Source of the DNA: Thermodesulfovibrionia bacterium
GTDB taxonomy: Bacteria > Nitrospirota > Thermodesulfovibrionia > UBA6902
NCBI GenBank assembly: GCA_030646035.1
Contig: JAUSMY010000061.1
Location: forward strand, 62,001-126,000
DNA length: 64,000 nucleotides
Direction: 5' to 3'
Shown: positions 44,416-54,568 of the stretch, in pieces
Position numbering within the stretch: the first letter of the stretch is position 1
Layout: each line of letters starts with the position of its first letter
The notes under the pieces: generated by a model
What the model was told of the DNA's origin: nothing
Databases searched by the model: none
Seen by the model: only the letters and a program-made list of their open reading frames with translations
Program-made: the position numbers and the translations under genes

Positions 44416-44616
44416 TTGAAACAGGAAATTCATCCGGAATACAAAGAGGCTAAAGCGGTTTGCGCATGCGGCGAAAAGTTTGCCACTATGTCCACTCAAC
44501 CGACTATTCATGTAGATGTCTGCTCAAAGTGTCATCCTTTCTTTACAGGCAAGCAGAAGCTGCTGGATGCTGAAGGAAGGGTTGAGAAGTTCAGAAAGAA
44601 ATACGCAAAAAAGTAA
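44416..44616 (+). CDS. rpmE: 50S ribosomal protein L31, zinc form
   Basis: L31 is a 50S surface protein bridging the subunits. I start it at the TTG at 44416 (MKQEIHPEY), because GGAGG lies at 44406-44410, five bases before it. An ATG at 44404 would place the ribosome-binding site inside the gene and add four residues that L31 lacks. Cysteines in AVCACGEKF and VDVCSKCHPF show it is the zinc-binding C+ paralogue. It has 66 aa and is followed by a terminator. Confidence 0.95.
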   Translation: MKQEIHPEYKEAKAVCACGEKFATMSTQPTIHVDVCSKCHPFFTGKQKLLDAEGRVEKFRKKYAKK

Positions 44617-44629
44617 CGATACCGATAAG

Positions 44630-44672
44630 AGGAAACCCGTTCTGTATTTATTCAGGCGGGTTTCCTTTTTTT
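44630..44672 (+). terminator. Rho-independent terminator after rpmE
   Basis: AGGAAACCCG (44630-44639) pairs with CGGGTTTCCT (44657-44666), followed by a T-run of seven. The 17-base loop is long, but the stem and U-tract are convincing. It separates rpmE from the prfA operon. Confidence 0.82.
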
Positions 44673-44710
44673 ATGCCCAAAACCCTTTTTAAACAGGAGA
44701 TGTTTTAGAA

Positions 44711-45778
44711 ATGTTACTTGATAAACTTGAAGAGATAGAGAAGAGGGATGCCGAGTTAACAGAGATATTGTCAGACCCTGATATCTTCTCAGACTTCACA
44801 AAGAGCCAGACATACTCTAAAGAGAAGTCTGCAATCTCTGCAGTTGTGGAGCAGATAAAGAGATACAAGAAATGCCTCTTGGGTATCGCTGAGGCTGAGG
44901 AGATCCTCGCTTCATCCGAGGACGATGAGATGAAGGAGCTTGCAGATGCCGAACTTGCCGAACTCAGGCAGGAAAAAATTGCGATTGAGAATCAGATAAA
45001 GATCATGCTGGTCCCCAAAGATCCGAGGGATGAGAAGAATATTATCCTTGAGATCCGCGCAGGCACAGGAGGGGATGAGGCCGCGCTCTTTGCGGCGGAG
45101 CTCTTCAGAATGTACAGCAAATATGCCGAGCGCATGAGGTGGAAGGTCGAGATAATGGATATCAACGCCACAGGCATCGGCGGGATAAAAGAAGTTGTGG
45201 CATCCGTACAGGGCAAAGAGGTCTACAGCCGGCTTAAATATGAGAGCGGCACACATCGTGTACAGCGTGTACCTGCGACAGAGACGTCCGGCAGGGTGCA
45301 TACATCAGCAGTGACCGTAGCGGTGCTTCCGGAGGCTGAAGAGGTTGACCTGAAGATAGTGGAGAGCGATCTCAGGGTTGATACATACTGCGCATCAGGC
45401 CCGGGAGGGCAGGGCGTAAATACGACGTATTCCGCAGTCAGGATAGTTCATGTGCCCACAGGGCTGACCGTTCAGTGCCAGGACAGCCGATCTCAGATAA
45501 AGAACAGGGAGAAGGCGATGAAGGTACTCAGGGCGAGGCTCTATGAACTTGAGTGCCAGAAGGTCGACGCCGAGAGGGCAGAGGACAGGAAATCACAGGT
45601 CGGCTCAGGCGACCGGAGCGAGAAGGTAAGGACATACAACTTCCCGCAGAACAGGCTCACTGACCACAGGATAGGGCTTACCCTTCATAAACTTGCGATC
45701 ATTATGGAGGGCGATCTTGATGAGGTCGTTGAGAACCTTCATGATTATTATCAGGCTGAAAAGTTAAAAGAGGCGTAA
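44711..45778 (+). CDS. prfA: peptide chain release factor 1
   Basis: RF1 reads UAA and UAG and releases the peptide. [18 protein letters not shown] is the decoding-domain neighbourhood and [20 protein letters not shown] carries the catalytic GGQ. The residue after GGQ is Gly rather than the frequent His. The length of 355 aa is normal. It is followed by prmC, which methylates this very glutamine, at a spacing of seven bases. Confidence 0.97.
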   Translation: MLLDKLEEIEKRDAELTEILSDPDIFSDFTKSQTYSKEKSAISAVVEQIKRYKKCLLGIAEAEEILASSEDDEMKELADAELAELRQEKIAIENQIKIMLVPKDPRDEKNIILEIRAGTGGDEAALFAAELFRMYSKYAERMRWKVEIMDINATGIGGIKEVVASVQGKEVYSRLKYESGTHRVQRVPATETSGRVHTSAVTVAVLPEAEEVDLKIVESDLRVDTYCASGPGGQGVNTTYSAVRIVHVPTGLTVQCQDSRSQIKNREKAMKVLRARLYELECQKVDAERAEDRKSQVGSGDRSEKVRTYNFPQNRLTDHRIGLTLHKLAIIMEGDLDEVVENLHDYYQAEKLKEA

Positions 45779-45785
45779 AGAAGAT

Positions 45786-46649
45786 ATGAGGGCTGTCAAT
45801 AAAATAAAAGATATCACAGACCTTTTAAGCTCACGCGGGCTGGAATCCGCAGGCAAAGAGGCTGAGCTTATCTTAAAGCATGGGCTTGGGATAGACACGG
45901 TTAAGATATACAGGGATGATCCTGTATTGATGGATAAAGAGGATGACCTCATTTCTGAAATTGCCGAACGCAGATCAATGCGCGAGCCGCTTCAGTATAT
46001 ACTTGGTTCAGAAGAATTTTTAGGGCTTAAGATATCAGTAGGAGAGGGTGTTTTAATACCGAGGCCTGAGACGGAGCTTTTGGCGGAAGAAGCGATAAAG
46101 AGGCTTCACACCTTACAAAATAAAGTTGATACAAAACAGTTGGCCATTCTTGACCTATGCACAGGAAGCGGCTGTATCGCTTTGGCTGTTGCTAAAGAAT
46201 TCAAAGACGCAGATGTTTGCGGAGTTGATATTTCAGATAAAGCTATCGCCTATGCAAAAAATAATTCCGTGATGAACGGGATAAATAATGTCATATTTAT
46301 CAAGGGCGATCTCTTTGAGCCTATTAAAGAAGGACGATATTTCGACCTTATCATCTCAAACCCGCCTTACATAAAGACCAGCGATATTGAGGGGCTTCAG
46401 CCTGAGATAAGGGAATGGGAGCCTTTAAGCGCGCTTGACGGAGGAGAGGACGGGCTGGATTTTTATAAAAAGATAATTCCCGCTGCACGGGTTTTTTTGA
46501 ATGACAGCGGCATTCTCATATTTGAGCTTGGCGACGGATGCGCTGATGAGGTAGTTCATATAATGAAAGAATCAGGATATATTAATATTGAAACCATAAA
46601 GGATTATTCAGGCATAGAGAGGATAGTGAGCGCGCAATGGACAAGATAA
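45786..46649 (+). CDS. prmC: release factor glutamine methyltransferase
   Basis: PrmC methylates the GGQ glutamine of release factors with S-adenosylmethionine. DLCTGSGCIALAVAKEF is the AdoMet-binding motif I, and LIISNPPYIKTSD is the substrate-binding NPPY. An N-terminal helical domain and QYILGSEEFLGL with LIPRPETE are typical. It has 287 aa. Its stop overlaps the murA start by 13 nt. Confidence 0.95.
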   Translation: MRAVNKIKDITDLLSSRGLESAGKEAELILKHGLGIDTVKIYRDDPVLMDKEDDLISEIAERRSMREPLQYILGSEEFLGLKISVGEGVLIPRPETELLAEEAIKRLHTLQNKVDTKQLAILDLCTGSGCIALAVAKEFKDADVCGVDISDKAIAYAKNNSVMNGINNVIFIKGDLFEPIKEGRYFDLIISNPPYIKTSDIEGLQPEIREWEPLSALDGGEDGLDFYKKIIPAARVFLNDSGILIFELGDGCADEVVHIMKESGYINIETIKDYSGIERIVSAQWTR

Positions 46650-47887
46650 TAGTTAAGGGCAGAAATAAATTAATGGGAAGCGTAACAATTAGCGGCGCAA
46701 AGAATGCCGCACTTCCGATCATGGTGGCATCTATTCTCAGTTCGGGTGAAAGCCTTATCGATAATGTTCCAGAACTGAAGGACATATCCACAATGGGCAA
46801 GCTGCTTAAGAGCCTCGGCATCGGTTTTGAGCGTCAGGACAAAAAGGTCTCGCTCAGGGCGGAGAATATAGATCATGTCGAGGCATCCTATGACCTTGTC
46901 AAGACGATGCGGGCTTCAGTGCTTGTGCTCGGCCCGCTGCTTGCGAGGATGGGGCAGGCAAGGGTCTCTCTGCCGGGCGGCTGCGCAATAGGCGCAAGGC
47001 CGATAAACCTTCATGTAATGGGGCTTGAAAAGATGGGCGCGGAGATATCACTTTCAGACGGTTATATCAATGCGAGGTCAGGCAGGTTAAGAGGCGCGCA
47101 TATCTGCTTTGATATCCCGACGGTCACAGGCACAGAGAATCTTATGATGGCTGCGTCCCTGGCTGACGGAGAGACTGTGCTTGAGAATGCGGCATGCGAG
47201 CCTGAGGTGGTTGACCTTGCAAACGCATTGATATCAATGGGCGCATCCATACAGGGTGCAGGCACCGGAATGATAAGGATAAACGGGGTGTCCTCACTTT
47301 CCCCGCTTGACTATAGAGTAATACCTGATAGGATAGAGACAGGAACATTTATAGCAGCAGCCGGGATCACCGGCGGTGAGATTGAGATACAGGGCTGCAG
47401 CATGGAGCATATTGAGCCTGTGATAGTGAAACTTGAGGAGACCGGGATAAAGATGGCATATCATGGCGGGGTACTTAAGGTCAAGGGGCCTGAGAGGTTG
47501 AAGGCTGTTGATATAAGAACGATGCCTTATCCGGGTTTTCCCACAGACATGCAGGCGCAGTTCATGGCGCTTATGTCAGTAGCCGAGGGTACAAGCATTG
47601 TGACTGAGAATATATTTGAGAACAGGTTCATGCATGTTGCTGAGATGAGGAGGATGGGCGCAAAGATAAAGGTGTCAGATTCTACCGCAACTGTGGAAGG
47701 CGTCAGATCTCTTACAGGCGCTCCTGTCATGGCAACTGATCTCAGGGCGAGCGCTTCTCTTGTGATAGCAGGGCTTGCGGCTGAAGGCGAGACGATCATA
47801 GACAGGGTCTATCATCTTGACAGAGGTTATGAGAAGATCGAGGAGAAGTTGAGATACCTTGGGGCAGATGTCAGGAGGGTGAAGTGA
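46637..47887 (+). CDS. murA: UDP-N-acetylglucosamine 1-carboxyvinyltransferase
   Basis: MurA adds enolpyruvate to UDP-GlcNAc, the first committed step of peptidoglycan synthesis, using the product of GlmU. The catalytic cysteine is in [16 protein letters not shown] near residue 117. [17 protein letters not shown] at the N terminus and the [17 protein letters not shown] segment are family signatures. The length of 416 aa is standard. It overlaps prmC and its stop overlaps hisD (GTGA). Confidence 0.97.
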   Translation: MDKIIVKGRNKLMGSVTISGAKNAALPIMVASILSSGESLIDNVPELKDISTMGKLLKSLGIGFERQDKKVSLRAENIDHVEASYDLVKTMRASVLVLGPLLARMGQARVSLPGGCAIGARPINLHVMGLEKMGAEISLSDGYINARSGRLRGAHICFDIPTVTGTENLMMAASLADGETVLENAACEPEVVDLANALISMGASIQGAGTGMIRINGVSSLSPLDYRVIPDRIETGTFIAAAGITGGEIEIQGCSMEHIEPVIVKLEETGIKMAYHGGVLKVKGPERLKAVDIRTMPYPGFPTDMQAQFMALMSVAEGTSIVTENIFENRFMHVAEMRRMGAKIKVSDSTATVEGVRSLTGAPVMATDLRASASLVIAGLAAEGETIIDRVYHLDRGYEKIEEKLRYLGADVRRVK

Positions 47888-49170
47888 GGATAATCAGGAG
47901 TGCTGATGTTGATATCTTCATAAAGGAACTGAGCCTGAGGGCAACTACAGGTTCAGACGGCAGGGAAGATTTTGAATCTATTGTTAAGAAGATCATAAAT
48001 GATGTCAGGACGAACGGCGACAGCGCTGTTAAAAAATATACAGAGAAGTTTGATTCAGTAAAGCCGAAGAGCATCGCTGTAAGCAGGGAAGAGATAGAAT
48101 CCGCCGCGGCTATGGCAGGCAAAGACCTGATCAAAGCGCTTAAGGAGTCTGCCAGAAGAATAAAAGCATATCATGACCTTCAGAAAGAAGAGTCCTGGTA
48201 CATCTCTGATAAAGGCATAACGCTTGGCCATGTGATAAGGCCTATTGAAAGGGTGGGCGTCTATGTGCCCGGAGGAAAGGCCGCTTATCCGTCAACTGTC
48301 CTGATGAATGTGATACCCGCGCAGGTTGCAGGCGTAAAAGAGATAGCCCTTTGCGTGCCGACCCCTGACGGCAAGATCAACCCGGCTGTTGCTGCTGCTG
48401 TCAGCCTGCTGAAGATAAGCGAAGTCTATGCTATCGGAGGCGCACAGGCTATCGCTGCCATGGCTTACGGCACTGAGACGATAAAGAGGGTTGATAAGAT
48501 AGTCGGGCCGGGAAATATATTTGTTGCGACCGCCAAGAAGATGGTATTCGGCGATGTTGGCATTGATATGATCGCAGGGCCGAGCGAGATCCTGATAATC
48601 GCTGACAAGACAGCCAACCCCTCATTCATTGCAGCAGACCTCCTCGGACAGGCAGAGCATGATGAGATGGCTTCATCTATCCTGCTCACCGACTCAGAGG
48701 AACTTGCCGGAGAAGTTCAAAAAGTGCTGGCGCTTCAGCTTGCAAAGCTCAGCAGAAAAAAGATCGCTGAGAATTCGATAACTAAGTACGGCGCAATAAT
48801 TATTACAGCGGATATTGCTGAGGCGATAGGCATTGCAAACCGCATAGCGCCTGAGCATCTTGAGGTCATGACAAAAAAACCTGAGAAACTTTTATCAAGT
48901 ATAAAGAATGCAGGAGCGATCTTTCTTGGAGAATGGACCCCTGAAAGCCTCGGCGATTATTCAGCAGGCCCGAACCACACCCTTCCCACATGCGGCTCTT
49001 CAAGGTTTTCCTCACCGCTTGGGGTATATGACTTTATCAAACGCACAAGCCTGATAAACGCGAGCAAAGAGGGATTTATCGCACTTTCAAAGACCGTTGC
49101 CGAGATAGCAGACAACGAGGGGCTTGAGGCGCACGGCAATTCGGTCAGGGTCAGGCTGAAACATAAATAA
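47884..49170 (+). CDS. hisD: histidinol dehydrogenase
   Basis: HisD oxidises histidinol to histidine in two NAD-linked steps. VGVYVPGGKAAYPSTVLMNV, the NAD-site segment VDKIVGPGNIFVATAKK and the zinc/active-site run LLGQAEHDEMASSILLT are present, with GPNHTLPTCGSSRFSSPLGV near the end. It has 428 aa. The GTG start overlaps the murA stop. The other his genes are elsewhere. Confidence 0.96.
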   Translation: MRIIRSADVDIFIKELSLRATTGSDGREDFESIVKKIINDVRTNGDSAVKKYTEKFDSVKPKSIAVSREEIESAAAMAGKDLIKALKESARRIKAYHDLQKEESWYISDKGITLGHVIRPIERVGVYVPGGKAAYPSTVLMNVIPAQVAGVKEIALCVPTPDGKINPAVAAAVSLLKISEVYAIGGAQAIAAMAYGTETIKRVDKIVGPGNIFVATAKKMVFGDVGIDMIAGPSEILIIADKTANPSFIAADLLGQAEHDEMASSILLTDSEELAGEVQKVLALQLAKLSRKKIAENSITKYGAIIITADIAEAIGIANRIAPEHLEVMTKKPEKLLSSIKNAGAIFLGEWTPESLGDYSAGPNHTLPTCGSSRFSSPLGVYDFIKRTSLINASKEGFIALSKTVAEIADNEGLEAHGNSVRVRLKHK

Positions 49171-49191
49171 TAATTCACGTATCTCTCTCAC

Positions 49192-49220
49192 TTGACCATA
49201 CTGCCTTCCTTGTGTTAAAA
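49192..49220 (+). promoter_or_regulatory. possible selA promoter, leaderless
   Basis: TTGACC (49192-49197), a 17-bp spacer and TTAAAA (49215-49220) end six bases before the ATG at 49227. The -10 box matches the consensus at only half its positions. Confidence 0.3.
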
Positions 49221-49226
49221 ACACAG

Positions 49227-50618
49227 ATGAATAAACCTAATCCTCTTAAAGATATACCTTCTGTTGATGAATGTCTCAAGAGTTCTTACGGCTTGAAATG
49301 GCTTGACTCTTATCCGAGAAAGTCTGTTCTTAAAGCCGTCAGGAATATTCTCGACCTGAAAAGAAAAGAGATATTGAGCGGCCTCACGCCGGTCCTCTCC
49401 CTTGATGCTCTCTCTCCTGACATTGAAAGAGTATTAAAAGAACTCTCAGCTTATAAACTCAGGCCTGTTATCAATGCAACAGGCGTCGTCATACATACGA
49501 ACCTCGGCAGGGCGATACTTTCTGACGAGGCGATTAAGAATATAACAAATGTTGCAGCAAGCTACTCAAACCTTGAATATGACCTCTCAAGCGCGAAAAG
49601 GGGCAAGAGGTATTCACATCTGAATGATATCGTGCTTGAGCTGACAGGAGCAGAGGATGCGATAGTTGTCAATAACAACGCGGCAGCTGTGCTCGTCTGC
49701 CTGAATACATTTGCAAGGGGCAGGGAAGTTGTTGTATCAAGAGGCGAGCTTGTAGAGATCGGCGGGTCATTCAGGATACCTGAGGTGATGGAGGCAAGCG
49801 GCGCAGTGCTAAGGGAAGTAGGCTCAACAAATAAGGCGCATTTGAGGGATTATGAAAATGCAGTCTGCGGCGATACGGCCCTCCTGCTCAAGGTCCATCC
49901 GAGCAATTACAAGGTTATAGGTTTTACAGAAGAGGTTTCTATGGAGGAGCTCGCCGGTTTAGGAAGAGAGTTCAGGGTGCCTGTGATGGCAGACCTCGGA
50001 AGCGGCTGCATGATAGACCTTGAAAAGTACGGCGTCTATGGCGAGCCTACAGTCCAGAGCGTCATCAAGTCAGGAGTTGATATCGTCACATTCAGCGGTG
50101 ACAAGCTCCTCGGCGGCCCTCAGGCTGGCATAATCATAGGAAAGAAAAAGTACATACAAATGATACAGAAGAATCCGATGCTCAGGGCTCTGAGGATCGA
50201 CAAACTGACGCTTGCGTCACTTGAGGCGACCTTTATGCAGTTCCTTGACGAGGAGAAGGCTGTCAGGGATATTCCGACGCTCAGGATGCTTACAGAGAAA
50301 AAGGATATCATCAAAAAGAGGGCGCAGAAGATACTCACATCTTTAAAGAAACCTCTCTCTGACCATGCCGATATCACTATCATCTCTGATCAGTCCCGCG
50401 CCGGCGGCGGCTCTCTCCCTGAGACCGACTTTCCAACCTTTGTCGTATCTATTAAACCTCTAAAGATGTCTGTCAATAAGTTTGAAAAGAAGCTGAGAGA
50501 GAGTACCACCCCTGTGATCGCAAGGATACAGGACGGCGCGCTTCTTGTCGACGCAAGGACGGTGCTGGATAGGGAGATAAAGAGTTTGGTCAGCTGTATT
50601 GTTTCCGCTTTATCTTGA
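49227..50618 (+). CDS. selA: L-seryl-tRNA(Sec) selenium transferase
   Basis: SelA converts Ser-tRNA(Sec) to Sec-tRNA(Sec) with selenophosphate. The PLP lysine is in VTFSGDKLLGGPQAGIIIG, and the N-terminal region has the tRNA-binding helices and RPVINATGVVIHTNLGRA. I start it at the ATG at 49227. An upstream GTG at 49212 would add MLKTQ and lies in the likely promoter. About 463 aa. selB follows. Confidence 0.94.
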   Translation: MNKPNPLKDIPSVDECLKSSYGLKWLDSYPRKSVLKAVRNILDLKRKEILSGLTPVLSLDALSPDIERVLKELSAYKLRPVINATGVVIHTNLGRAILSDEAIKNITNVAASYSNLEYDLSSAKRGKRYSHLNDIVLELTGAEDAIVVNNNAAAVLVCLNTFARGREVVVSRGELVEIGGSFRIPEVMEASGAVLREVGSTNKAHLRDYENAVCGDTALLLKVHPSNYKVIGFTEEVSMEELAGLGREFRVPVMADLGSGCMIDLEKYGVYGEPTVQSVIKSGVDIVTFSGDKLLGGPQAGIIIGKKKYIQMIQKNPMLRALRIDKLTLASLEATFMQFLDEEKAVRDIPTLRMLTEKKDIIKKRAQKILTSLKKPLSDHADITIISDQSRAGGGSLPETDFPTFVVSIKPLKMSVNKFEKKLRESTTPVIARIQDGALLVDARTVLDREIKSLVSCIVSALS

Positions 50619-50668
50619 ACTAAATAACAGGCCTGCAGTTTTTTGCTTTTAATTATTAACTTTATTTT

Positions 50669-52558
50669 ATGAGATACATTATCCTCGGCACAGCCGGACA
50701 TATTGACCACGGAAAGAGCGCGCTTGTAAAGGCGCTTACAGGCACAGACCCTGACAGGCTGAAGGAAGAGAAGGAACGTGGCATCACGATCGACCTCGGC
50801 TTTGCTGACCTTTCATATCCTGACGGGCTTAAGGTGGGCATCATTGATGTGCCGGGACATGAGCGGCTTATCAAAAATATGCTTGCGGGCGCAGGCGGGA
50901 TCGATATCGTGCTCATGGTGATAGCTGCTGATGAAGGGATAATGCCGCAGAGCAGGGAGCATCTTGCGATCTGCGACCTTTTGAAGGTGAAGAGGGGGAT
51001 CATCGTTATCACAAAGTCTGACCTTGTGGATAAGGACTGGCTTGCGCTTGTCACAGAAGAGGTGAGGGATTTTGTTAAGGGGACATTTCTTGAGGATGCC
51101 GGGATAATATCTGTTTCATCAAAGACAGGTGAGAATATAGAGGGGCTTAAGGATAAGATAAAGGATGCTGCTTCAGGTATTGAACCCAAACATGAGAAGG
51201 CTATATTCAGGCTGCCTGTTGACAGGGTCTTTACGCTCAAAGGATTCGGCACAGTTGTCACAGGCACTTCTATCTCAGGGAGCATTAATGTTGATGAGCC
51301 GATAGAGATACTTCCCAGCGGGATGATAAGCAAGATCAGAGGGCTTCAGAGCCATGGCGAAACTATCAAAAGCGCATACGCAGGCCAGAGGGTGGCTGTG
51401 AACCTTCAGGGTGTTTCAAAGGATGAGATACAGAGAGGCGATGTGCTGGCAACGCCTGGAAAGGTTAAGACATCTTACATCGTTGATGCAGAGTTGAAAC
51501 TCTTAAAAGATACCTCCATAACCGCGCTCAAGAACAGGAGCCTTGTCCACTTTCACGCTGGTTCCTCTGAGATGACTGCAAGGATAATTATCTATGAGAA
51601 CGAGTCACTTAAGCCCGGCGACAGCGCCTTCTGCCAGTTCAGGTTCCCGACACCTGTCGCCCTGCTTGCAGGGGACAGATATATTATCAGGCGATTCTCA
51701 CCTCTGCAGACGATCGGCGGAGGCGAGGTGCTTGACCCTTCGCCAAAGCGCAGGAAGAAGCTTGGGGATATTGAGGAGCAGAATATATTCTGGGAGGGGA
51801 GCCTTGGCGAGAAGATAGCTGCAAAGGTGCATCAGAAGGGGATCTACGGCATTGCGCGCGAAGAGCTTGAGGGGTGGATAAAGGCTGAACTGCCCAATAT
51901 AAAATCAGCTATTGAAACACTGATAAAGAACGGTGAGGTGAGAAGGTGCGAAGACAGGCTGATACATAAGGATGTCTTCGATGATTTTTCCGAAGGGATC
52001 AGGTCATCCCTTAAAGAATTTCACATTAAGAATCCGCTCAGGCCGGGCATGTTAAAAGAGGAGCTGAGGTCATCTTACAGCGGGGCTGACCAGAGATTTT
52101 TCGACGGACTGCTTGCGCTTGTTAAAGGGATAACGGTTGATAAAGATATCGTTAGGTCAAGCGCATTTAATCTCTCTTTGAGCGATGACAATAAGGCTGT
52201 TAAAGATAAGATATTAAAGGCAATCGATGATTCTCTTTTTCAGCCTCCTGCAATTGACGAGCTTGCGGCATCGGTAAAGGTGGACAGCAAACAGGCTGTT
52301 GAGCTTTTAAAGATAATGGCAAAAGAGGGAAGCCTCGTAAGGATAAAGGACGCTGTCTATATCTCAAAGTCAAACCATGCGAAGATGATGGATAAACTGA
52401 AGGAGTTTTACTCTAAAAAACCGGATATGACTGTAGGCGAGTTCCGTGATATTCTTGATACATCAAGAAAGTACGCGCTTCCTTTTCTTGAGTATCTCGA
52501 CAGCAACAGGATAACGATGCGAATAGGCGATGTGAGGAAGTTTCTCTTTAAGGGATAA
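50669..52558 (+). CDS. selB: selenocysteine-specific elongation factor SelB
   Basis: SelB delivers Sec-tRNA(Sec) to UGA codons marked by a SECIS hairpin. The N-terminal GTPase begins ILGTAGHIDHGKSALVKALT with KERGITIDLGFA (switch I), DVPGHERLIKNM (G3) and ITKSDLVD (G4). Domains II-III follow, then C-terminal winged helices that bind SECIS RNA. It has 629 aa. selA is 50 bases upstream, and no selC or selenoprotein gene is seen in the window. Confidence 0.95.
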   Translation: MRYIILGTAGHIDHGKSALVKALTGTDPDRLKEEKERGITIDLGFADLSYPDGLKVGIIDVPGHERLIKNMLAGAGGIDIVLMVIAADEGIMPQSREHLAICDLLKVKRGIIVITKSDLVDKDWLALVTEEVRDFVKGTFLEDAGIISVSSKTGENIEGLKDKIKDAASGIEPKHEKAIFRLPVDRVFTLKGFGTVVTGTSISGSINVDEPIEILPSGMISKIRGLQSHGETIKSAYAGQRVAVNLQGVSKDEIQRGDVLATPGKVKTSYIVDAELKLLKDTSITALKNRSLVHFHAGSSEMTARIIIYENESLKPGDSAFCQFRFPTPVALLAGDRYIIRRFSPLQTIGGGEVLDPSPKRRKKLGDIEEQNIFWEGSLGEKIAAKVHQKGIYGIAREELEGWIKAELPNIKSAIETLIKNGEVRRCEDRLIHKDVFDDFSEGIRSSLKEFHIKNPLRPGMLKEELRSSYSGADQRFFDGLLALVKGITVDKDIVRSSAFNLSLSDDNKAVKDKILKAIDDSLFQPPAIDELAASVKVDSKQAVELLKIMAKEGSLVRIKDAVYISKSNHAKMMDKLKEFYSKKPDMTVGEFRDILDTSRKYALPFLEYLDSNRITMRIGDVRKFLFKG

Positions 52559-52559
52559 G

Positions 52560-53450
52560 ATGCTGAATTCATTTCCATCAGTTCTTGCAGTGATCATAAA
52601 CTGGAACGGCAGGGACGGCCTTCTGCTTGAGTGCCTCGACTCGATAACCGGCATTGATTATCCCGGGGACAGGTATAAGGTAATGGTCATTGACAACGCC
52701 TCAAGTGACGGCTCTCAGGAGGCGATATCCCTCAGGTACCCCGATATCATCCTTGTTGAGAACAAAGAGAATGCCGGTTATGTGAAGGCTGTCAACCAGG
52801 GGGTCGAATACGGCCTGAAGTCCGGTGCTGATTATATATGGGTGCTGAATAATGATGTGGTAGTTCAGCAGGACGTCCTCAACAGGCTCGTGGAGGCCGG
52901 GGAGAAGGATGAAGAGATAGGGGTGATAGCGCCTGTTATATATTACTATGACAGAGCAGAAGAGATAGACGATATCGGATACAGGATAAACTTCTGGACA
53001 GGCAGGCTTGAGAAGCTGAAGCTCGGCCGGACCATCTTTACTGACAGTAAAGATGAGATCGCTGATGTTGATTCAATTCTCGGCTGCGCAAATCTTATAA
53101 AGGCGGATGTCTTCAGAAGGATTGGATACTTTAAGACGATATATAAGCTCTATTTTGAGGAGACGGATTTTAATGTAAGGGCAAAGCGCGGCGGTTTCAG
53201 GGTCGTGGTCGTAAGAGGCGCAAAGGTGCTGCACAAGGAGGCCACGACGATGAACAGGTTCATATTCAAGCGCGCCTGGCTGCTTCTGCGAAACCTCTTT
53301 GTCTTTGAACTTCTCAATGCCAGGTTAATGCACCTGGTAATATTTATCCCATACTATTTTTTTATACATTTGCCCTATTTCATTGTGCGCGGTACCTTTT
53401 ACGGCCTGAATGTCAAGCTTGCAGGTATAGATAAAATGGAAGGCCGGTGA
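52560..53450 (+). CDS. family 2 glycosyltransferase
   Basis: This 296-aa GT-A enzyme begins VLAVIINWNGRDGLLLECLD and has VMVIDNASSDGSQEA, WVLNNDVVVQQD (DxD-equivalent) and YFEETDFNVRAKRGGFRVVV. The last 50 residues carry a hydrophobic stretch (LVIFIPYYFFIHLPYFIV) that may anchor it in the membrane. It is rhamnosyl-transferase-like in style. It starts one base after selB but belongs with the glycan cluster that follows. Confidence 0.88.
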   Translation: MLNSFPSVLAVIINWNGRDGLLLECLDSITGIDYPGDRYKVMVIDNASSDGSQEAISLRYPDIILVENKENAGYVKAVNQGVEYGLKSGADYIWVLNNDVVVQQDVLNRLVEAGEKDEEIGVIAPVIYYYDRAEEIDDIGYRINFWTGRLEKLKLGRTIFTDSKDEIADVDSILGCANLIKADVFRRIGYFKTIYKLYFEETDFNVRAKRGGFRVVVVRGAKVLHKEATTMNRFIFKRAWLLLRNLFVFELLNARLMHLVIFIPYYFFIHLPYFIVRGTFYGLNVKLAGIDKMEGR

Positions 53451-53457
53451 GACAAAA

Positions 53458-54555
53458 GTGAGTCTTTATAAAAGGGCAAAACTTCTACATGGCCTGCTCA
53501 CAGGCGAGGTCGCAAAAACAGGCCCTTTTTTTGTAGATATAGACCTTACAAACCGCTGCAACCTGAAGTGTCTGGGCTGCACTTACCATTCCTCTGACGT
53601 CAAAAAGGTTTCGCAACAGGGTTCTGCCGAGGCCGACATATCTGTTGACCTGTTTAAGGACCTGTGCAAAGAGCTTAAAATAATGGGGACAGAAAGTCTT
53701 ATCTTTCATGGATCCGGTGAACCATTTTTACATAACAACATTTTAGATATGCTTTCTATTGCAAAGGAGTCCGGATTTCACGTTACCATCATCACAAACG
53801 GCACACTGCTGGATATGGATATGCTGAAGTCTCTTATAGGTCTCCGGCTTGATACCCTTAAGGTTAGCCTGTGGGCAAGCTCCATTGATGGGTACAGAAA
53901 GAATTATCCAGGGACCAACCCTGATTATTTTGACAAAGTTATAAATACTCTAAAACTTTTGACCTCACTTAAGGCATCACTGAAAAGCAGAACCCCTCTT
54001 CTTCAGCTGCATCACCCTATTAATCGGCATAATTATAAGACGATAGGTGAATTTACAAACCTTGCCCTGGATACGGGCTGTAATATATTATCCTTCTCGC
54101 CCTTCTGGACAGTTAAAGGTCAAGTGGATTCGGCTGCACTTTCCAAAGATGAGGAAGAGGTCATGATACGCTCTTTAAGGAAGAACAAGGAAAGGTTAAA
54201 ATATCTTACGATAAACGATAGAACAGATGATACGCTTTTAAAATATAGGTTGGGAAGCTCTGTATGGAAGAAGGTCCCATGCTATGTTGCCTGGTACCAT
54301 GCGAGGGTGAGGGTTGATGGAAAAGTCCAGCCCTGCGGCCGGTGCTTGCCTGAGGTTAATTTCGGAAACCTGAATAATGATACATTACATGATATATGGA
54401 ATGGTGAATCAATCCGCAGTTTTCGAAGTGCGGCATTAGATCCCAGGACAAAGGCATCAATGTTGGAAGGGTGTGACTGTAATTACTGCTGCTTTGCAGT
54501 CGACAACATGAAGGTTCACCGTATATTTAAATGGATCCCGTCGTTCTTTCCCTGA
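53458..54555 (+). CDS. radical SAM/SPASM protein
   Basis: The 365-aa enzyme has the AdoMet radical motif CNLKCLGC in DIDLTNRCNLKCLGCTYHSS and a C-terminal SPASM region (PCGRCLPEVNFGN, then CDCNYCCF) for further Fe-S clusters. SGEPFLHNN matches the GGEP-type motif. The GTG start follows a short gap after the glycosyltransferase. Such enzymes in glycan clusters dehydrogenate or rearrange sugars or modify peptides. The substrate is unknown. Confidence 0.88.
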   Translation: MSLYKRAKLLHGLLTGEVAKTGPFFVDIDLTNRCNLKCLGCTYHSSDVKKVSQQGSAEADISVDLFKDLCKELKIMGTESLIFHGSGEPFLHNNILDMLSIAKESGFHVTIITNGTLLDMDMLKSLIGLRLDTLKVSLWASSIDGYRKNYPGTNPDYFDKVINTLKLLTSLKASLKSRTPLLQLHHPINRHNYKTIGEFTNLALDTGCNILSFSPFWTVKGQVDSAALSKDEEEVMIRSLRKNKERLKYLTINDRTDDTLLKYRLGSSVWKKVPCYVAWYHARVRVDGKVQPCGRCLPEVNFGNLNNDTLHDIWNGESIRSFRSAALDPRTKASMLEGCDCNYCCFAVDNMKVHRIFKWIPSFFP

Positions 54556-54568
54556 AAATGGAGGCTTG

